Assembly (NCBI RefSeq): GCF_900110205.1
Contig: NZ_FOCV01000005.1
Location: 62,001-126,000 of the forward strand
Reading direction: 5' to 3'
Length of the DNA stretch: 64,000 bases
From: Rhizobium tibeticum
GTDB lineage: Bacteria; Pseudomonadota; Alphaproteobacteria; Rhizobiales; Rhizobiaceae
The number at the start of each line of letters is the position of its first letter. The stretch's first letter is position 1. The notes beneath the pieces are model-generated. The model was given only the letters and a program-made list of their open reading frames with translations. It did not search any database and was not told the DNA's origin. A program made the translations under genes and the position numbers. Below are positions 36,502 through 46,399 of the stretch, piece by piece.

Positions 36502-36915
36502 TTACGCCTCTTTGCTTTTGCGCGCTTTCGCCTTGGCGGGGGCGTTCTTCTTCAAGTTGTTCTTGTTGTAATCGATAGCGGCCCGGACGAGTGTCTTTAG
36601 AGCGGGCTCATTGATGTCATCGCCCTCGAGGAAATCGATGGCGCGACGCGCGTTGCCTTCGAGGCCCGCATTGAAGAGCTTGGCAGGATCCGGGATGTTC
36701 GCCCCATGAGCAAAGGTAAGCTTCACCTTTCCCTTGTGCGCGTTGGCAACCGCGATCATTCCGTCGCGGGACCAGACCGGGCTTCCCATCCACTTCCATT
36801 CCTCGATGATCTCCGGGTCGACCTCGAGAATGGTCTTACGGACACTGGCGAACGTCTTGCCGCGCCAATCTGAGATTCCTTCGATCAATTGATCGATGCG
36901 TTCGGATGCATCCAT
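36502..36915 (-). CDS. DUF1801 domain protein
   Basis: 137 residues from MDASERIDQLIEGISDWRGKT; GGAGG precedes this ATG, and a TTG at 36939 is an alternative. The DUF1801 fold is visible (KTILEVDPEIIEEWKWMGSPVWSRDGMIAVANAHKGKVKLTFAHGANI), ending in a Lys-rich tail (NNLKKNAPAKAKARKSKEA) that suggests nucleic-acid contact. The biochemical role of the family is not established. A second DUF1801-like gene lies just upstream on the same strand. Confidence 0.85.
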   Translation of the reverse strand: MDASERIDQLIEGISDWRGKTFASVRKTILEVDPEIIEEWKWMGSPVWSRDGMIAVANAHKGKVKLTFAHGANIPDPAKLFNAGLEGNARRAIDFLEGDDINEPALKTLVRAAIDYNKNNLKKNAPAKAKARKSKEA

Positions 36916-36994
36916 TGTATCCAATTCCTCCAATTCCAACCTTGCCGCAATCCCTTCGCCAATCCTCCAACGATGAGACGGCTCGTACCGGCTC

Positions 36995-37420
36995 TCACAT
37001 TCGTTCGCCAGGCAACCGACTTGCCTGTCTCACCCAGTCGGCGAACTGAGCCTCATCGAGCTGGTCGTCTTCACGGATATCGAGGTAACGCACCTCCTTC
37101 TGTTTTGACACCCCTTGGGGCACCGGCTCCAGAGAGCTGCCGCGGAAGAAAGCCACCTTGATGTATTTGGTGAAGCAGTGAAAGCTCAGGAACCAGCCCT
37201 CACGCTTGATGCCGTAGAACGGCGAGTTCCATTTGACTGCCTTATGGACGTCGGGCACGGTTTGCCCGATGAGCGCATCCAGACGGCGTCCAAGGTCGCT
37301 TTTCCAGCCTGGCATGGCGGCGATGTAAGCCTGTACGGGCCCATCGCCTTCGGCTTTCGCGATCTGGGGATTGCCGCCTGAGAGCAGTGTCGGCCTGATT
37401 CCACTCGCGGTCTTGGTCAT
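36995..37420 (-). CDS. DUF1801 domain protein (second copy)
   Basis: 141 residues from MTKTASGIRPTLLSGGNPQIAKAEG, with GAGG upstream; an in-frame start at 37519 is less likely. The family landmarks are VQAYIAAMPGWKSDLGRRLDALIGQTVPDVHKAVKWNSPFYGIKREGWFLSFHCFTKYIKVAFFRG. Same strand as the shorter DUF1801 gene 79 bases downstream but clearly diverged from it, so the pair is an old duplication or independent acquisition. Function unknown. Confidence 0.85.
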   Translation of the reverse strand: MTKTASGIRPTLLSGGNPQIAKAEGDGPVQAYIAAMPGWKSDLGRRLDALIGQTVPDVHKAVKWNSPFYGIKREGWFLSFHCFTKYIKVAFFRGSSLEPVPQGVSKQKEVRYLDIREDDQLDEAQFADWVRQASRLPGERM

Positions 37421-37563
37421 TGTCCATCCTCTTGAGCCAACCTTGTATGGTCGCTCTTTGAATTGGCGGCTTCGCTGACGCGCGCCGTGACGCAAAAACG
37501 GCGACACGCTCGACATCAAAGGCTATCCGCAGATGCCTTGGTCATGCAACCCTCGACAGGTTC

Positions 37564-38571
37564 CTAGTGGACTGCTTGCAAAGCGCCTGCCTCGGTCGCC
37601 GGCCCTGCTGTCGGCAGGCAGCCGAGCGAGACCAAGGCGGCGCGAACGGCCTCGTCGATTGGCGTATTCGGCTCGCTGCCGAGCTCGCAGACCAATCGTT
37701 CATTCGACATCCGCAGCGGTTCTTGCCAGAGATAACGCATCTCCTTCAATTCACGCATGAAGGTGACGAACGGAGCGGCCAGCGGCACGATCCACCAAGG
37801 AAAGTCCTGCGTCTTTATGGCGTTGCCGGCCACCCGCTTGATGGCAGCCACCATCTGGCAGCCATCGGCGTCCCAGAAGCCGTCCATGTGATAGACGGCA
37901 AACGATGGCAGGCGGTCAGCGCATTCGACGAGACGGACCATCGTTTCTGCAACATCAGGCAGATAGGCCCATTGATGCCCGACACCGCGCCGCGCCGGAT
38001 TCTTGACGGCGTTCACCGGCTTTCCCGGTGTGACCATGCCCTGCGAGAACCAGCTGTTGGCGCCCCCCGGCCCGAAGAAATCGCCGGCGCGTACAATGAT
38101 GACCGATACGCCGCTTTGCGAGGCTACCTGCAGTCGCCTTTCCATTTCGACGCGGATCGCTCCCTTCTTCGTCACCGGGTGTTGCGGGCTGTCTTCTCGA
38201 AGGACTGGAAAGGCATCCGGTCCGAAATTATAGACGGTACCCGGCAGAACGATGCGCGCGCCGAGGGAACGCGCCGCTGCGATGGTGTTGTCGAGCATCG
38301 GAAGGACGAGCTTGTCCCAATCGCGATAGCCCGGCGGATTGACTGCGTGGACAATAAGGCTGGCGCCTTGCGCCGCGGTCATGAGATCGTTGGCGTGCAT
38401 CGCATCGCCCTGCACCCAATCGAGGTCGGGCGCATTCGCGCGGGCCTTTGCTGCATCCCGGTTCAGCGCCCTCACCCGCCAACCGCGTGCGGCGAGCGTG
38501 CGAGCGACCTCGCCTCCGATCCCGCCTGTTGCACCGAGCACCAAAGCAACCTGCCCATTGAATTCAGTCAC
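37564..38571 (-). CDS. NAD-dependent epimerase/dehydratase family protein (extended SDR)
   Basis: 335 residues from the GTG at 38571, which has GGAG six bases upstream; a TTG at 38592 is the alternative. Atypical or extended SDR: Rossmann motif VALVLGATGGIGGEVARTLAARGWRVRAL, then VHAVNPPGYRDWDKLVLPMLDNTIAAARSLGARIVLPGTVYNFGP. The catalytic YxxxK is not obvious (VTKKGAIRVEMERRLQ at the expected place), so this may be an NmrA-like sensor or a variant enzyme. Divergent from the LysR gene at 38665. Confidence 0.87.
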   Translation of the reverse strand: MTEFNGQVALVLGATGGIGGEVARTLAARGWRVRALNRDAAKARANAPDLDWVQGDAMHANDLMTAAQGASLIVHAVNPPGYRDWDKLVLPMLDNTIAAARSLGARIVLPGTVYNFGPDAFPVLREDSPQHPVTKKGAIRVEMERRLQVASQSGVSVIIVRAGDFFGPGGANSWFSQGMVTPGKPVNAVKNPARRGVGHQWAYLPDVAETMVRLVECADRLPSFAVYHMDGFWDADGCQMVAAIKRVAGNAIKTQDFPWWIVPLAAPFVTFMRELKEMRYLWQEPLRMSNERLVCELGSEPNTPIDEAVRAALVSLGCLPTAGPATEAGALQAVH

Positions 38572-38610
38572 GATGGTCTCCGTTCTGTTCAACTGACCCG
38601 ATCATGCCCG

Positions 38611-38643
38611 TATGTCTACATAAACGAAATTGACGAAATTCGT
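38611..38643. promoter_or_regulatory. Candidate LysR operator in the SDR/LysR intergenic region
   Basis: TATGTCTACATA (38611-38622) is a short perfect inverted repeat. It is followed by ACGAAATT twice at nine-base spacing (38624-38631 and 38633-38640), the second forming the palindrome ACGAAATTCGT. The 93-base gap between divergent genes is where a LysR protein would bind. Motif reading only. Confidence 0.45.
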
Positions 38644-38664
38644 AGGGCCGATATACATAAATGC

Positions 38665-39576
38665 ATGAGCAGGGAACCCGACTGGCATTTCTACCGAACG
38701 CTGTTGGCGGTGCTGGACCACGGATCGCTTTCGGCGGCAGCGCGTGAATTGGGCCTGACGCAGCCGACGGTCGGGCGGCACATCGATGCGCTGGAGGACG
38801 CAATAGGCTCGCAGCTCTTCGTGCGCTCACCGAACGGTCTTTTGCCGACGGATGCAGCGCTTGAACTGAAGCCTTATGCCGAAACGCTCGCGTCGACATC
38901 CGCCGCCCTGCTGCGAACGGCGTCGGGGCATCGTGAGCGCGTTGCCGGCACAGTCCGGATAAGTGCCAGCGAGGTCATCGGTGTCGAGGTTCTACCGCCG
39001 ATCCTCGCACCGCTGATGGCGGCCCATCCCGAGCTCAATATCGAGCTCTCGGCCTCGGACGCCATCGAGGACCTTCTCAATCGGGAGGCAGATATCGCCG
39101 TACGGATGGCACAGCCGGCGCAGGATCAGCTTCTCTTTTGCCGCATCGGAGAGATACCGCTCGGCTTTCACGCCCATCGTCGCTACCTCGCCCAACACGG
39201 CATGCCGCAGGAGATGGCCGACCTCGCAGGACACCGCCTTGTCGGCTTCGACCGACAGACAGCCTATATCCGGTCCATGATGGCGCGCTTTCCATTGCCG
39301 GACGGCCTCCCCTTCGCTTTCAAGAGCGATAACCCGCTTGCGCAGATTTCGGCAATTCGCGCCGGCTTGGGGATTGGAATCTGCCAGACCGGCCTCGCAG
39401 CGCGGGAGCCTGATCTGCTGCCGGTCCTGCCTGAGCTTTTCCGGATACCTCTCGACACCTGGGTCGTCATGCACGAGGGGATCAAAACGGCACGCCGCTA
39501 CCGCGTCACATTCGACGCACTGGTCGACGGCCTGATGAATTACGTAAAGGCAACGGCGCGCAAGCGCCCGGGCTGA
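38665..39576 (+). CDS. LysR-family transcriptional regulator
   Basis: 303 residues from MSREPDWHFYRTLLAVLDHGSLSAAARELGLTQPTVGRHIDALEDAIGSQLFVRSPNGLLPTDAALEL. The frame is open back to 37567, but that part is antisense to the SDR gene. The N-terminal winged helix and effector domain are complete. No clear Shine-Dalgarno precedes the ATG. It is probably the regulator of the divergent SDR gene. Confidence 0.92.
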   Translation: MSREPDWHFYRTLLAVLDHGSLSAAARELGLTQPTVGRHIDALEDAIGSQLFVRSPNGLLPTDAALELKPYAETLASTSAALLRTASGHRERVAGTVRISASEVIGVEVLPPILAPLMAAHPELNIELSASDAIEDLLNREADIAVRMAQPAQDQLLFCRIGEIPLGFHAHRRYLAQHGMPQEMADLAGHRLVGFDRQTAYIRSMMARFPLPDGLPFAFKSDNPLAQISAIRAGLGIGICQTGLAAREPDLLPVLPELFRIPLDTWVVMHEGIKTARRYRVTFDALVDGLMNYVKATARKRPG

Positions 39577-39602
39577 TCATCGCTTGGACGATAACCGCAC
39601 GC

Positions 39603-39884
39603 TCATGCGCGAGGCGAGGCTTCGCTGGAATGGCTTTTCCAGGTGCCGTCGACCACCTCGGTCTCCGGCCGGTCTCCGCCTTCGGCATACTCCTCATGCC
39701 ATTTACCCTTGTCATCCTGCCAGCTGATCTCCGCGGAATCACCGCCAACCTGCTGTTCGGCCGCAACGATACGGGCTGCTTCGAGCGCTTCGGAGTGTGT
39801 CGGGAATGCTTCCGAATAGACACTGCCCAACCGGTAGGCCCAGCCCCCGTCGTGAGGTACGACCTCGTAGACCACCTTGACCAT
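39603..39884 (-). CDS. DUF2188 domain protein
   Basis: 93 residues from MVKVVYEVVPHDGGWAYRLGSVYSEAFPTHSEALEAARIVAAEQQ. The DUF2188 pattern is complete (W-Y strand, then THSEALEAAR helix, then ISWQDDKGKWHEEY). GGAG lies eight bases before the ATG. Small stress-associated proteins of this family occur widely in rhizobia; role unknown. It converges on the LysR gene. Confidence 0.82.
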   Translation of the reverse strand: MVKVVYEVVPHDGGWAYRLGSVYSEAFPTHSEALEAARIVAAEQQVGGDSAEISWQDDKGKWHEEYAEGGDRPETEVVDGTWKSHSSEASPRA

Positions 39885-40117
39885 GCATCTCACTCCACTT
39901 CTTCTTGTTTCGCGCTCGAATACTGACCGGATTGCATCCAGTTCTGCGCGGGCCGCGTTGCAAGAGACGAGAGGGCGCCGCGATGTGCTTCCGGCTGACC
40001 GATGCGGTAGTATTCCATTAAATTCTCAAGACTGCAAACGCGCTCCCTCCTCGTGCTTGCTTGCCATGCAAAATCATCGCTTTAGACTTGCCGGATGAAT
40101 CAAGATCGGAGCTTTCC

Positions 40118-41215
40118 GTGGATATCGTGTCGCGACTGAAAGACGAAATGCTCTTGGTATTGGCGATGATGGTCGCGGCTGTCGCCTATATGTCGGAACA
40201 TGCGGTTCTCGAGATGGGGCGCGCGATATCGCTCATCGCCGCAGCCCTGCTTGTCGCCACCATCGTCTTTGCCTCGGTTCGCGTCGCCCACCATGCGGAG
40301 ATCCTGGCAATCAAGGTCGGCGATCCCTACGGCACGATGATCCTGACGCTGTCGGCCGTTGCCGTGGAGGTGATCATCCTCGCCATCATGATGAGTGGCG
40401 AAAGCTCCCCCACGCTCGTTCGCGACACGATCTATGCGGCCCTCATGCTCGACATCAACGGCATCCTTGGCCTTGCCGCCCTACTTGGAGGCTTGAAGCA
40501 CGGAGAGCAGCCCTACAACGACAACTCGGGAAAGACCTATGGCGTCATGATTCTTACTGCCATGGGTATCTCGATGATCGTCCCTGAATTCGTGCCGGCG
40601 GATAAGTGGCACTTCTACTCCGCCTTCACCATCCTGGCGATGATCGCTCTCTACGGCCTCTTCCTGCGCATGCAGGTCGGCCAGCACAGCTACTTCTTCA
40701 GCTATGCCTACCCTCGCAACGAACGGAAGAAGACCGATCCAAAGGAGCACTCGACCGAGGATTCCACGGCCGCCTCGATCGCCACGATCCTGATCGGCGT
40801 GGTCATCATCGGCCTCCTTGCGGAGTTCATGGCCACCTTCATGACGCAGGGCCTGCGGGACACAGGCGCTCCCGTTGCCCTGACCGCCATCGTCGTCGCA
40901 GCGATTTCCGCAGCACCTGAAATCCTGACGGCGCTGCGTGCGGCACTGCGCAACCGCATGCAGGCGACCGTCAATATCGCCATGGGCGCGTCGCTGTCGA
41001 CTGTCATCCTCACGGTTCCGGTGATGGAGACGATCGCCCTCTACACCGGCCAGCCCTTCATCATGGCCATGACACCGGTCCAGACCGTGATGGTGGCGAT
41101 CACCTTGATTGCGGCGGCCATCAACCTCAACGACGGCGAAACCAATGCTATCGAAGGCATGACGCATTTCATCCTCTTCGCAACATTCCTGATGCTGTCG
41201 GCATTGGGACTTTGA
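40118..41215 (+). CDS. Calcium:proton antiporter (ChaA/CAX family)
   Basis: 365 residues from a GTG at 40118 with GGAG seven bases upstream; an ATG at 40061 would add 19 polar residues. Eleven or so membrane spans. The two alpha-repeat motifs are visible: GDPYGTMILTLSAVAVEVIILAIMM and AAISAAPEILTALRAALRNRMQATVNIAMGASLSTVILTVPVMETIAL, with the acidic Glu residues that bind cation. ChaA exports Ca2+ (and Na+ or K+ at high pH) in exchange for H+. Stands alone. Confidence 0.92.
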   Translation: MDIVSRLKDEMLLVLAMMVAAVAYMSEHAVLEMGRAISLIAAALLVATIVFASVRVAHHAEILAIKVGDPYGTMILTLSAVAVEVIILAIMMSGESSPTLVRDTIYAALMLDINGILGLAALLGGLKHGEQPYNDNSGKTYGVMILTAMGISMIVPEFVPADKWHFYSAFTILAMIALYGLFLRMQVGQHSYFFSYAYPRNERKKTDPKEHSTEDSTAASIATILIGVVIIGLLAEFMATFMTQGLRDTGAPVALTAIVVAAISAAPEILTALRAALRNRMQATVNIAMGASLSTVILTVPVMETIALYTGQPFIMAMTPVQTVMVAITLIAAAINLNDGETNAIEGMTHFILFATFLMLSALGL

Positions 41216-41376
41216 TTGTGTGGGACGTGTCCGATCGTTCTGTCGCTACGGCTAGGAGATCGCACCTTGCAATTCGTCTGCCTGCACACCATGTCCATGG
41301 TATCGGCAGCATCTGAAACGGGCGCTGCCCCGTGCGGGCGATCAGCAGCGTTCCGGCCCCAACAAAGGAGGACAGC

Positions 41377-41643
41377 ATGTCTTCCGGCTCCAGCATAAAG
41401 TTCAAAACAAGGTTCGCAAACCCGTTCGTTCCAAACGCGCGGATGATTGCTTTGGAAGCCGGGACCTATCGGCTGAGCCTCGACGAGGAAGAGAACGAAG
41501 GCCTTCAATTTTCCGCCTTCAGGAGAACCAGGACCCATCTCGAAATACCGGCGACTGCAACGCGCATCGACACCAGGCAGCGGCTGAGTGTCTTTGCAGG
41601 ACATCGAAACTGCCTGCCCAAGAATGTCAGCACCGGTGAGTGA
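41377..41643 (+). CDS. Small hypothetical protein
   Basis: 88 residues from MSSGSSIKFKTRFANPFVPNARMIALEAGTYRLSLDEEENEG, behind a near-perfect AAAGGAGG. The first half is basic with a short acidic patch; no membrane span, signal or known family. First of three short same-strand frames (41377, 41712, 42054), each with its own ribosome site, between the antiporter and aatA. I do not recognise it. Confidence 0.6.
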   Translation: MSSGSSIKFKTRFANPFVPNARMIALEAGTYRLSLDEEENEGLQFSAFRRTRTHLEIPATATRIDTRQRLSVFAGHRNCLPKNVSTGE

Positions 41644-41711
41644 TGGCCCGCAGAGCGCGCGACGGCAATGTTGCCGACAACGCGATCCAACAGAGGAACA
41701 AGAGGCGCATT

Positions 41712-41978
41712 ATGGCAATCGCATTTCCCAACCGCGCCAGAAGTTATGACGAAACCGCCAGGCGCATCCGCTTCCTCGGCCATGATGGTATGTTCGAGAT
41801 TCGTTTCTCGATGGATATTGACGTGCTGACGAAGGGACCTTGCCCGGCAGCCACATCGGAACGCGACTATCTCGCGGGATTTGACGGGCTTCGAACCCGA
41901 ATTCTAGATGTCGCCAAACGCGTGTACGGTTCCAAACGACAAAATTCGATCATCCTGAAACTGACGGATTTCAGATAG
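41712..41978 (+). CDS. DUF1488 family protein
   Basis: 88 residues from MAIAFPNRARSYDETARRIRFLGHDGMFEIRFSMDIDVLTK, matching the short DUF1488 pattern (FPNRSRSYD, then RFLGHD, then a C-terminal helix GLRTRILDVAKRVYGSKRQNSIILKLTDFR). Function of the family is unknown. AGAGG upstream. It begins 68 bases after the preceding small gene. Confidence 0.8.
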   Translation: MAIAFPNRARSYDETARRIRFLGHDGMFEIRFSMDIDVLTKGPCPAATSERDYLAGFDGLRTRILDVAKRVYGSKRQNSIILKLTDFR

Positions 41979-42053
41979 AAGATTGATCGACGGTTCTTTT
42001 TTCCTGCACCAAAGCCCCTATCGAAAACCAACCCGACAACGAGGACCCACCGC

Positions 42054-42269
42054 ATGCATGAACCATGGAGCAAAAGCCGCGAACGTGCAGAAGCGGCGTT
42101 CGGCTTGACACAGACACAGATGTTGTCCCGCACCAAGGAGGCTTTGAAAATCGACGCCGCCGCTACCGCCAGAAATGAGAAGACTGCGCGACTGAGGGCG
42201 ATGCGCCTTGAACAAGAAGCCCAGGCGCGGGCCGGGAAATCGTCCCATGCAACGCCGATCACCGAATGA
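42054..42269 (+). CDS. Small charged hypothetical protein
   Basis: 71 residues: MHEPWSKSRERAEAAFGLTQTQMLSRTKEALKIDAAATARNEKTARLRAMRLEQEAQARAGKSS. Highly helical with a repeating charge pattern, so possibly a short coiled coil. GAGG lies nine bases before the ATG. Similar short proteins occur in rhizobia (recollection, not verified). No domain recognised. Confidence 0.6.
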   Translation: MHEPWSKSRERAEAAFGLTQTQMLSRTKEALKIDAAATARNEKTARLRAMRLEQEAQARAGKSSHATPITE

Positions 42270-42410
42270 CCGAGGGAGCAGGTGCGGCGCATTTGGGACG
42301 TTGGTTTGATTGAAGCGATCCCACCGGATCAGGCGCAAGTCTCGCCTTGTTCACCCTTTTGATAAAACGCCACAACACTTCGCTTGAAAGCTTCGCTGTG
42401 CTTGGACATC

Positions 42411-42446
42411 AAAAACCCCCGAAGGTTGTTGGCCAACATTCGGGGG
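42411..42446 (-). terminator. Terminator of aatA
   Basis: On the minus strand CCCCCGAA pairs with TTCGGGGG (42446-42416) across a 15-base loop, followed by T5 (A5 at 42411-42415). It lies 40 bases past the aminotransferase stop. Confidence 0.8.
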
Positions 42447-42486
42447 TCCGTTCATCTCCGGCGGTTTTTTTGATTTCGTTGCTGGC

Positions 42487-43743
<1,257 letters not shown>

Positions 43744-44043
43744 CTAAGCTCTATGTCCAATGTCAGCAGGCATTTCAAGCGCAAAGGCGTGATGGTGCCA
43801 ATGAATCTTGGTGATCAGTCGGCTCAGGCGATTGTCGATCCGCGACATCGCCCAACCGGCCCGATGCACCATTTTGCGAAGCAGTTGAATCGGTTTCTGA
43901 AGAGAGCCCGATTTACGCCCTGAAATCAAAAACTTCGCCTTTTTCAGGCTTTGCCACGAATTGGCCGCAACAAATGCCGCGGCATGCCGCAATTCGGTCG
44001 CGAGCACGCCGAGATCGAAGCCGCATTTTGGTGCATCCGACAT
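43744..44043 (-). CDS. Doubtful small hypothetical protein
   Basis: 99 residues (MSDAPKCGFDLGVLATELRHAAAFVAANSWQSLKKAKFLISGRK...). It occupies most of the 373-base gap between aatA and the sortase substrate gene. No Shine-Dalgarno is visible before the ATG and no family is recognised. It could be a real small rhizobial gene or chance; if not, the gap holds only the two divergent promoters, which I could not place. Confidence 0.3.
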   Translation of the reverse strand: MSDAPKCGFDLGVLATELRHAAAFVAANSWQSLKKAKFLISGRKSGSLQKPIQLLRKMVHRAGWAMSRIDNRLSRLITKIHWHHHAFALEMPADIGHRA

Positions 44044-44062
44044 TGGTTATTGAGGGCATACC

Positions 44063-46399
44063 ATGTTTCTGGAAGACGAGTTCGTCATAAGGCGCGTTCG
44101 CGCCAGTCGCGTATCCATCTCATTGCTGGTTGCATTCGTGGCTTTCGCCGCGTCGATCCTTATGACGTTCGGGCTCGTCACGACTGTCTACGCCGGAGAA
44201 AGCCAGCAGAAGGTCGAGCAGCTCGCCGGCCTCGTGCGGCCGAACGACGTCAACAGCGGCTCCCTCCTCTTTCCCGCCAGGGAGCCCGGCTTCTTCGTCG
44301 AGGCACCGCGCCTGAAGACCGATGTGCAGATGGACGTCTCCGGCCCCATCGCGCGCGTTAGGGTCACACAGCGCTTCCAGAACCCAAGCAAGGGGTGGGT
44401 CGAGGGCACCTACGTCTTTCCGCTGCCTGAGAATTCCGCCGTCGACGTGCTGAAGATGCAGATCGGCGAGCGCTTCATCGAGGGCCAGATCAAGCCGCGT
44501 CAGGAAGCGCGCGAGATCTACGAACAGGCCAAGGCGGAAGGCAAGAAGGCAGCCCTTCTCGAGCAGCAGCGGCCCAACATCTTCACCAACCAGGTCGCCA
44601 ACATCGGCCCCGGCGAAACGATTGTCGTGCAGATCGAATACCAGCAGGCTGTCCACCAATCCGGCGGCGAGTTCTCGCTGCGCTTCCCGATGGTGGTCGC
44701 CCCCCGCTACAATCCGGCGCCAATCGTCCAGACCGTGGAGTTCAACAATGGCGCAGGCTTCGCAATTCCGAATGATCCGGTGGAAAATCGCCAGAAGATC
44801 GAGGCTCCGGTTCTCGATCCGCGCGACAACGCCAAGATCAACCCCGTTGCGCTCACCGTCGATCTGAAGGCCGGCTTCGCGCTCGGCGACGTGAAATCCT
44901 CCTTCCACGACGTCGACATCAAGCAGGACGGCGACCAGAACCGCATGATCTCGTTGAAGGGCGAGAGCGTTGCGGCAGACAAGGACTTCGAACTCACCTG
45001 GAGGGCCGCGCCCGGCAAGACGCCAAGTGCCGGGCTTTTCCGTGAAGTCGTCAACGGCAAGGCCTACCTGCTCGCCTTCGTCACACCGCCGGCAACGCCC
45101 GATGCATCCTCGCCCGCGGCCAAGCGTGAGGTCGTCTTCGTCATCGACAATTCCGGCTCCATGTCCGGCCCATCGATCGAGCAGGCCAAGGAAAGCTTGG
45201 CGCTTGCCATCTCGAAGCTCAATGTCGACGACCGCTTTAACGTCATCCGCTTCGACGACACGATGACCGACTACTTCAACGGCCTTGTTGCAGCCTCGCC
45301 CGACAATCGCGAGAAGGCCATTGCCTACGTTCGCGCATTGACCGCCGATGGCGGCACCGAAATGCTGCCCGCATTGCAGGATGCACTGCGCAACCAGGGC
45401 CCCGTTTCCAACGGCGCGCTTCGCCAGGTCGTGTTCCTGACCGATGGCGCGATCGGCAATGAACAGCAGCTGTTTGCCGAGATCAGCCAGAACCGTGGCG
45501 AGGCTCGCGTTTTCACCGTCGGCATCGGCTCGGCGCCGAACTCCTATTTCATGACCAAGGCCGCCGAGATGGGCCGAGGCACGTTCACCCAGATCGGCTC
45601 CGCCGACCAGGTCGCTGGCCGCATGGGCGAGCTCTTCGCAAAGCTTCAGAACCCGGCAATGACCGACATCGCAGCAACCTTCGAAGGCGTCAAGGCAAAG
45701 GATATCACCCCGGTTCCGATGCCTGACCTCTATACTGGCGAGCCGGTGGTCCTGACCGCCGAACTGCCGGAAGAAACACCCGCCGGCAAGCTCCAGATCA
45801 TAGGCAAGACCGGCCTTCAGCCCTGGCGCGTCGACATGGATATTGCCAATGCCGCTGACGGCCGGGGAATTTCGAAGCTCTGGGCCCGTCGCAAGATCGA
45901 CGACCTTGAAGCCCGCGCCTACGAACGCGAGGACGGAGGCTTGCTCGACAAGGACATCGAGACGGTGGCGCTCGCCCATCACCTCGTCTCGCGGGTGACC
46001 AGCCTCGTCGCAGTCGACGTCACGCCGTCGCGTCCCGCCGGCGCGCCGCTTGGCTCGGCAAAGCTGCCGCTCAACCTCCCTGACGGTTGGGATTTCGAGA
46101 AGGTCGGCGGCGAGGACGTCCAGCCCGCAGCTGAAAGCGCGCCCGATCACGCGATGACAACGCCCCAGCAGGAATTTGCCCAGCTGGCAGCATTGCGTAT
46201 GGCTGCTGCCCCGACGGCGAAAGCAGCCGGGCTGATTGCCCAGAAGTCCGCGTCGGTAAAGCTGCCGCAAACGGCAACACGTGCTGACGAAAAGATTGTC
46301 CGCGGCATCGTCGTGCTTCTCGCTGCACTGATGGCGGCAAGCGGGCTTGCCGTCTGGCGCCGGCGCGTGCGCGGCGTCTTTAGAGGAGCCAAGCCATGA
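44063..46399 (+). CDS. VIT/VWA-domain sortase substrate (marine proteobacterial sortase target type)
   Basis: 778 residues. An N-terminal membrane/signal segment (about 16-40), a VIT domain (about 48-175; ARVRVTQRFQNPSKGWVEGTYVFPLP), and a VWA domain from about 355 with an intact MIDAS DNSGS at 362-366 (VFVIDNSGSMSGPSIEQAKESL). The C-terminus is a cell-wall-type sorting signal: LPQTAT at 734-739, a hydrophobic span (IVRGIVVLLAALMAASGLAVW) and a basic tail (RRRVRGVFRG). The sortase gene overlaps its stop by four bases. The domain order is that of the known sortase-target family. Role unknown; an adhesin or metal-dependent binding protein is plausible. Confidence 0.92.
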   Translation: MFLEDEFVIRRVRASRVSISLLVAFVAFAASILMTFGLVTTVYAGESQQKVEQLAGLVRPNDVNSGSLLFPAREPGFFVEAPRLKTDVQMDVSGPIARVRVTQRFQNPSKGWVEGTYVFPLPENSAVDVLKMQIGERFIEGQIKPRQEAREIYEQAKAEGKKAALLEQQRPNIFTNQVANIGPGETIVVQIEYQQAVHQSGGEFSLRFPMVVAPRYNPAPIVQTVEFNNGAGFAIPNDPVENRQKIEAPVLDPRDNAKINPVALTVDLKAGFALGDVKSSFHDVDIKQDGDQNRMISLKGESVAADKDFELTWRAAPGKTPSAGLFREVVNGKAYLLAFVTPPATPDASSPAAKREVVFVIDNSGSMSGPSIEQAKESLALAISKLNVDDRFNVIRFDDTMTDYFNGLVAASPDNREKAIAYVRALTADGGTEMLPALQDALRNQGPVSNGALRQVVFLTDGAIGNEQQLFAEISQNRGEARVFTVGIGSAPNSYFMTKAAEMGRGTFTQIGSADQVAGRMGELFAKLQNPAMTDIAATFEGVKAKDITPVPMPDLYTGEPVVLTAELPEETPAGKLQIIGKTGLQPWRVDMDIANAADGRGISKLWARRKIDDLEARAYEREDGGLLDKDIETVALAHHLVSRVTSLVAVDVTPSRPAGAPLGSAKLPLNLPDGWDFEKVGGEDVQPAAESAPDHAMTTPQQEFAQLAALRMAAAPTAKAAGLIAQKSASVKLPQTATRADEKIVRGIVVLLAALMAASGLAVWRRRVRGVFRGAKP

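Noticed and set aside
37567..38664. 366-residue upstream extension of the LysR gene at 38665
   Set aside because: It is antisense to the SDR gene; the LysR helix-turn-helix begins only at 38665.
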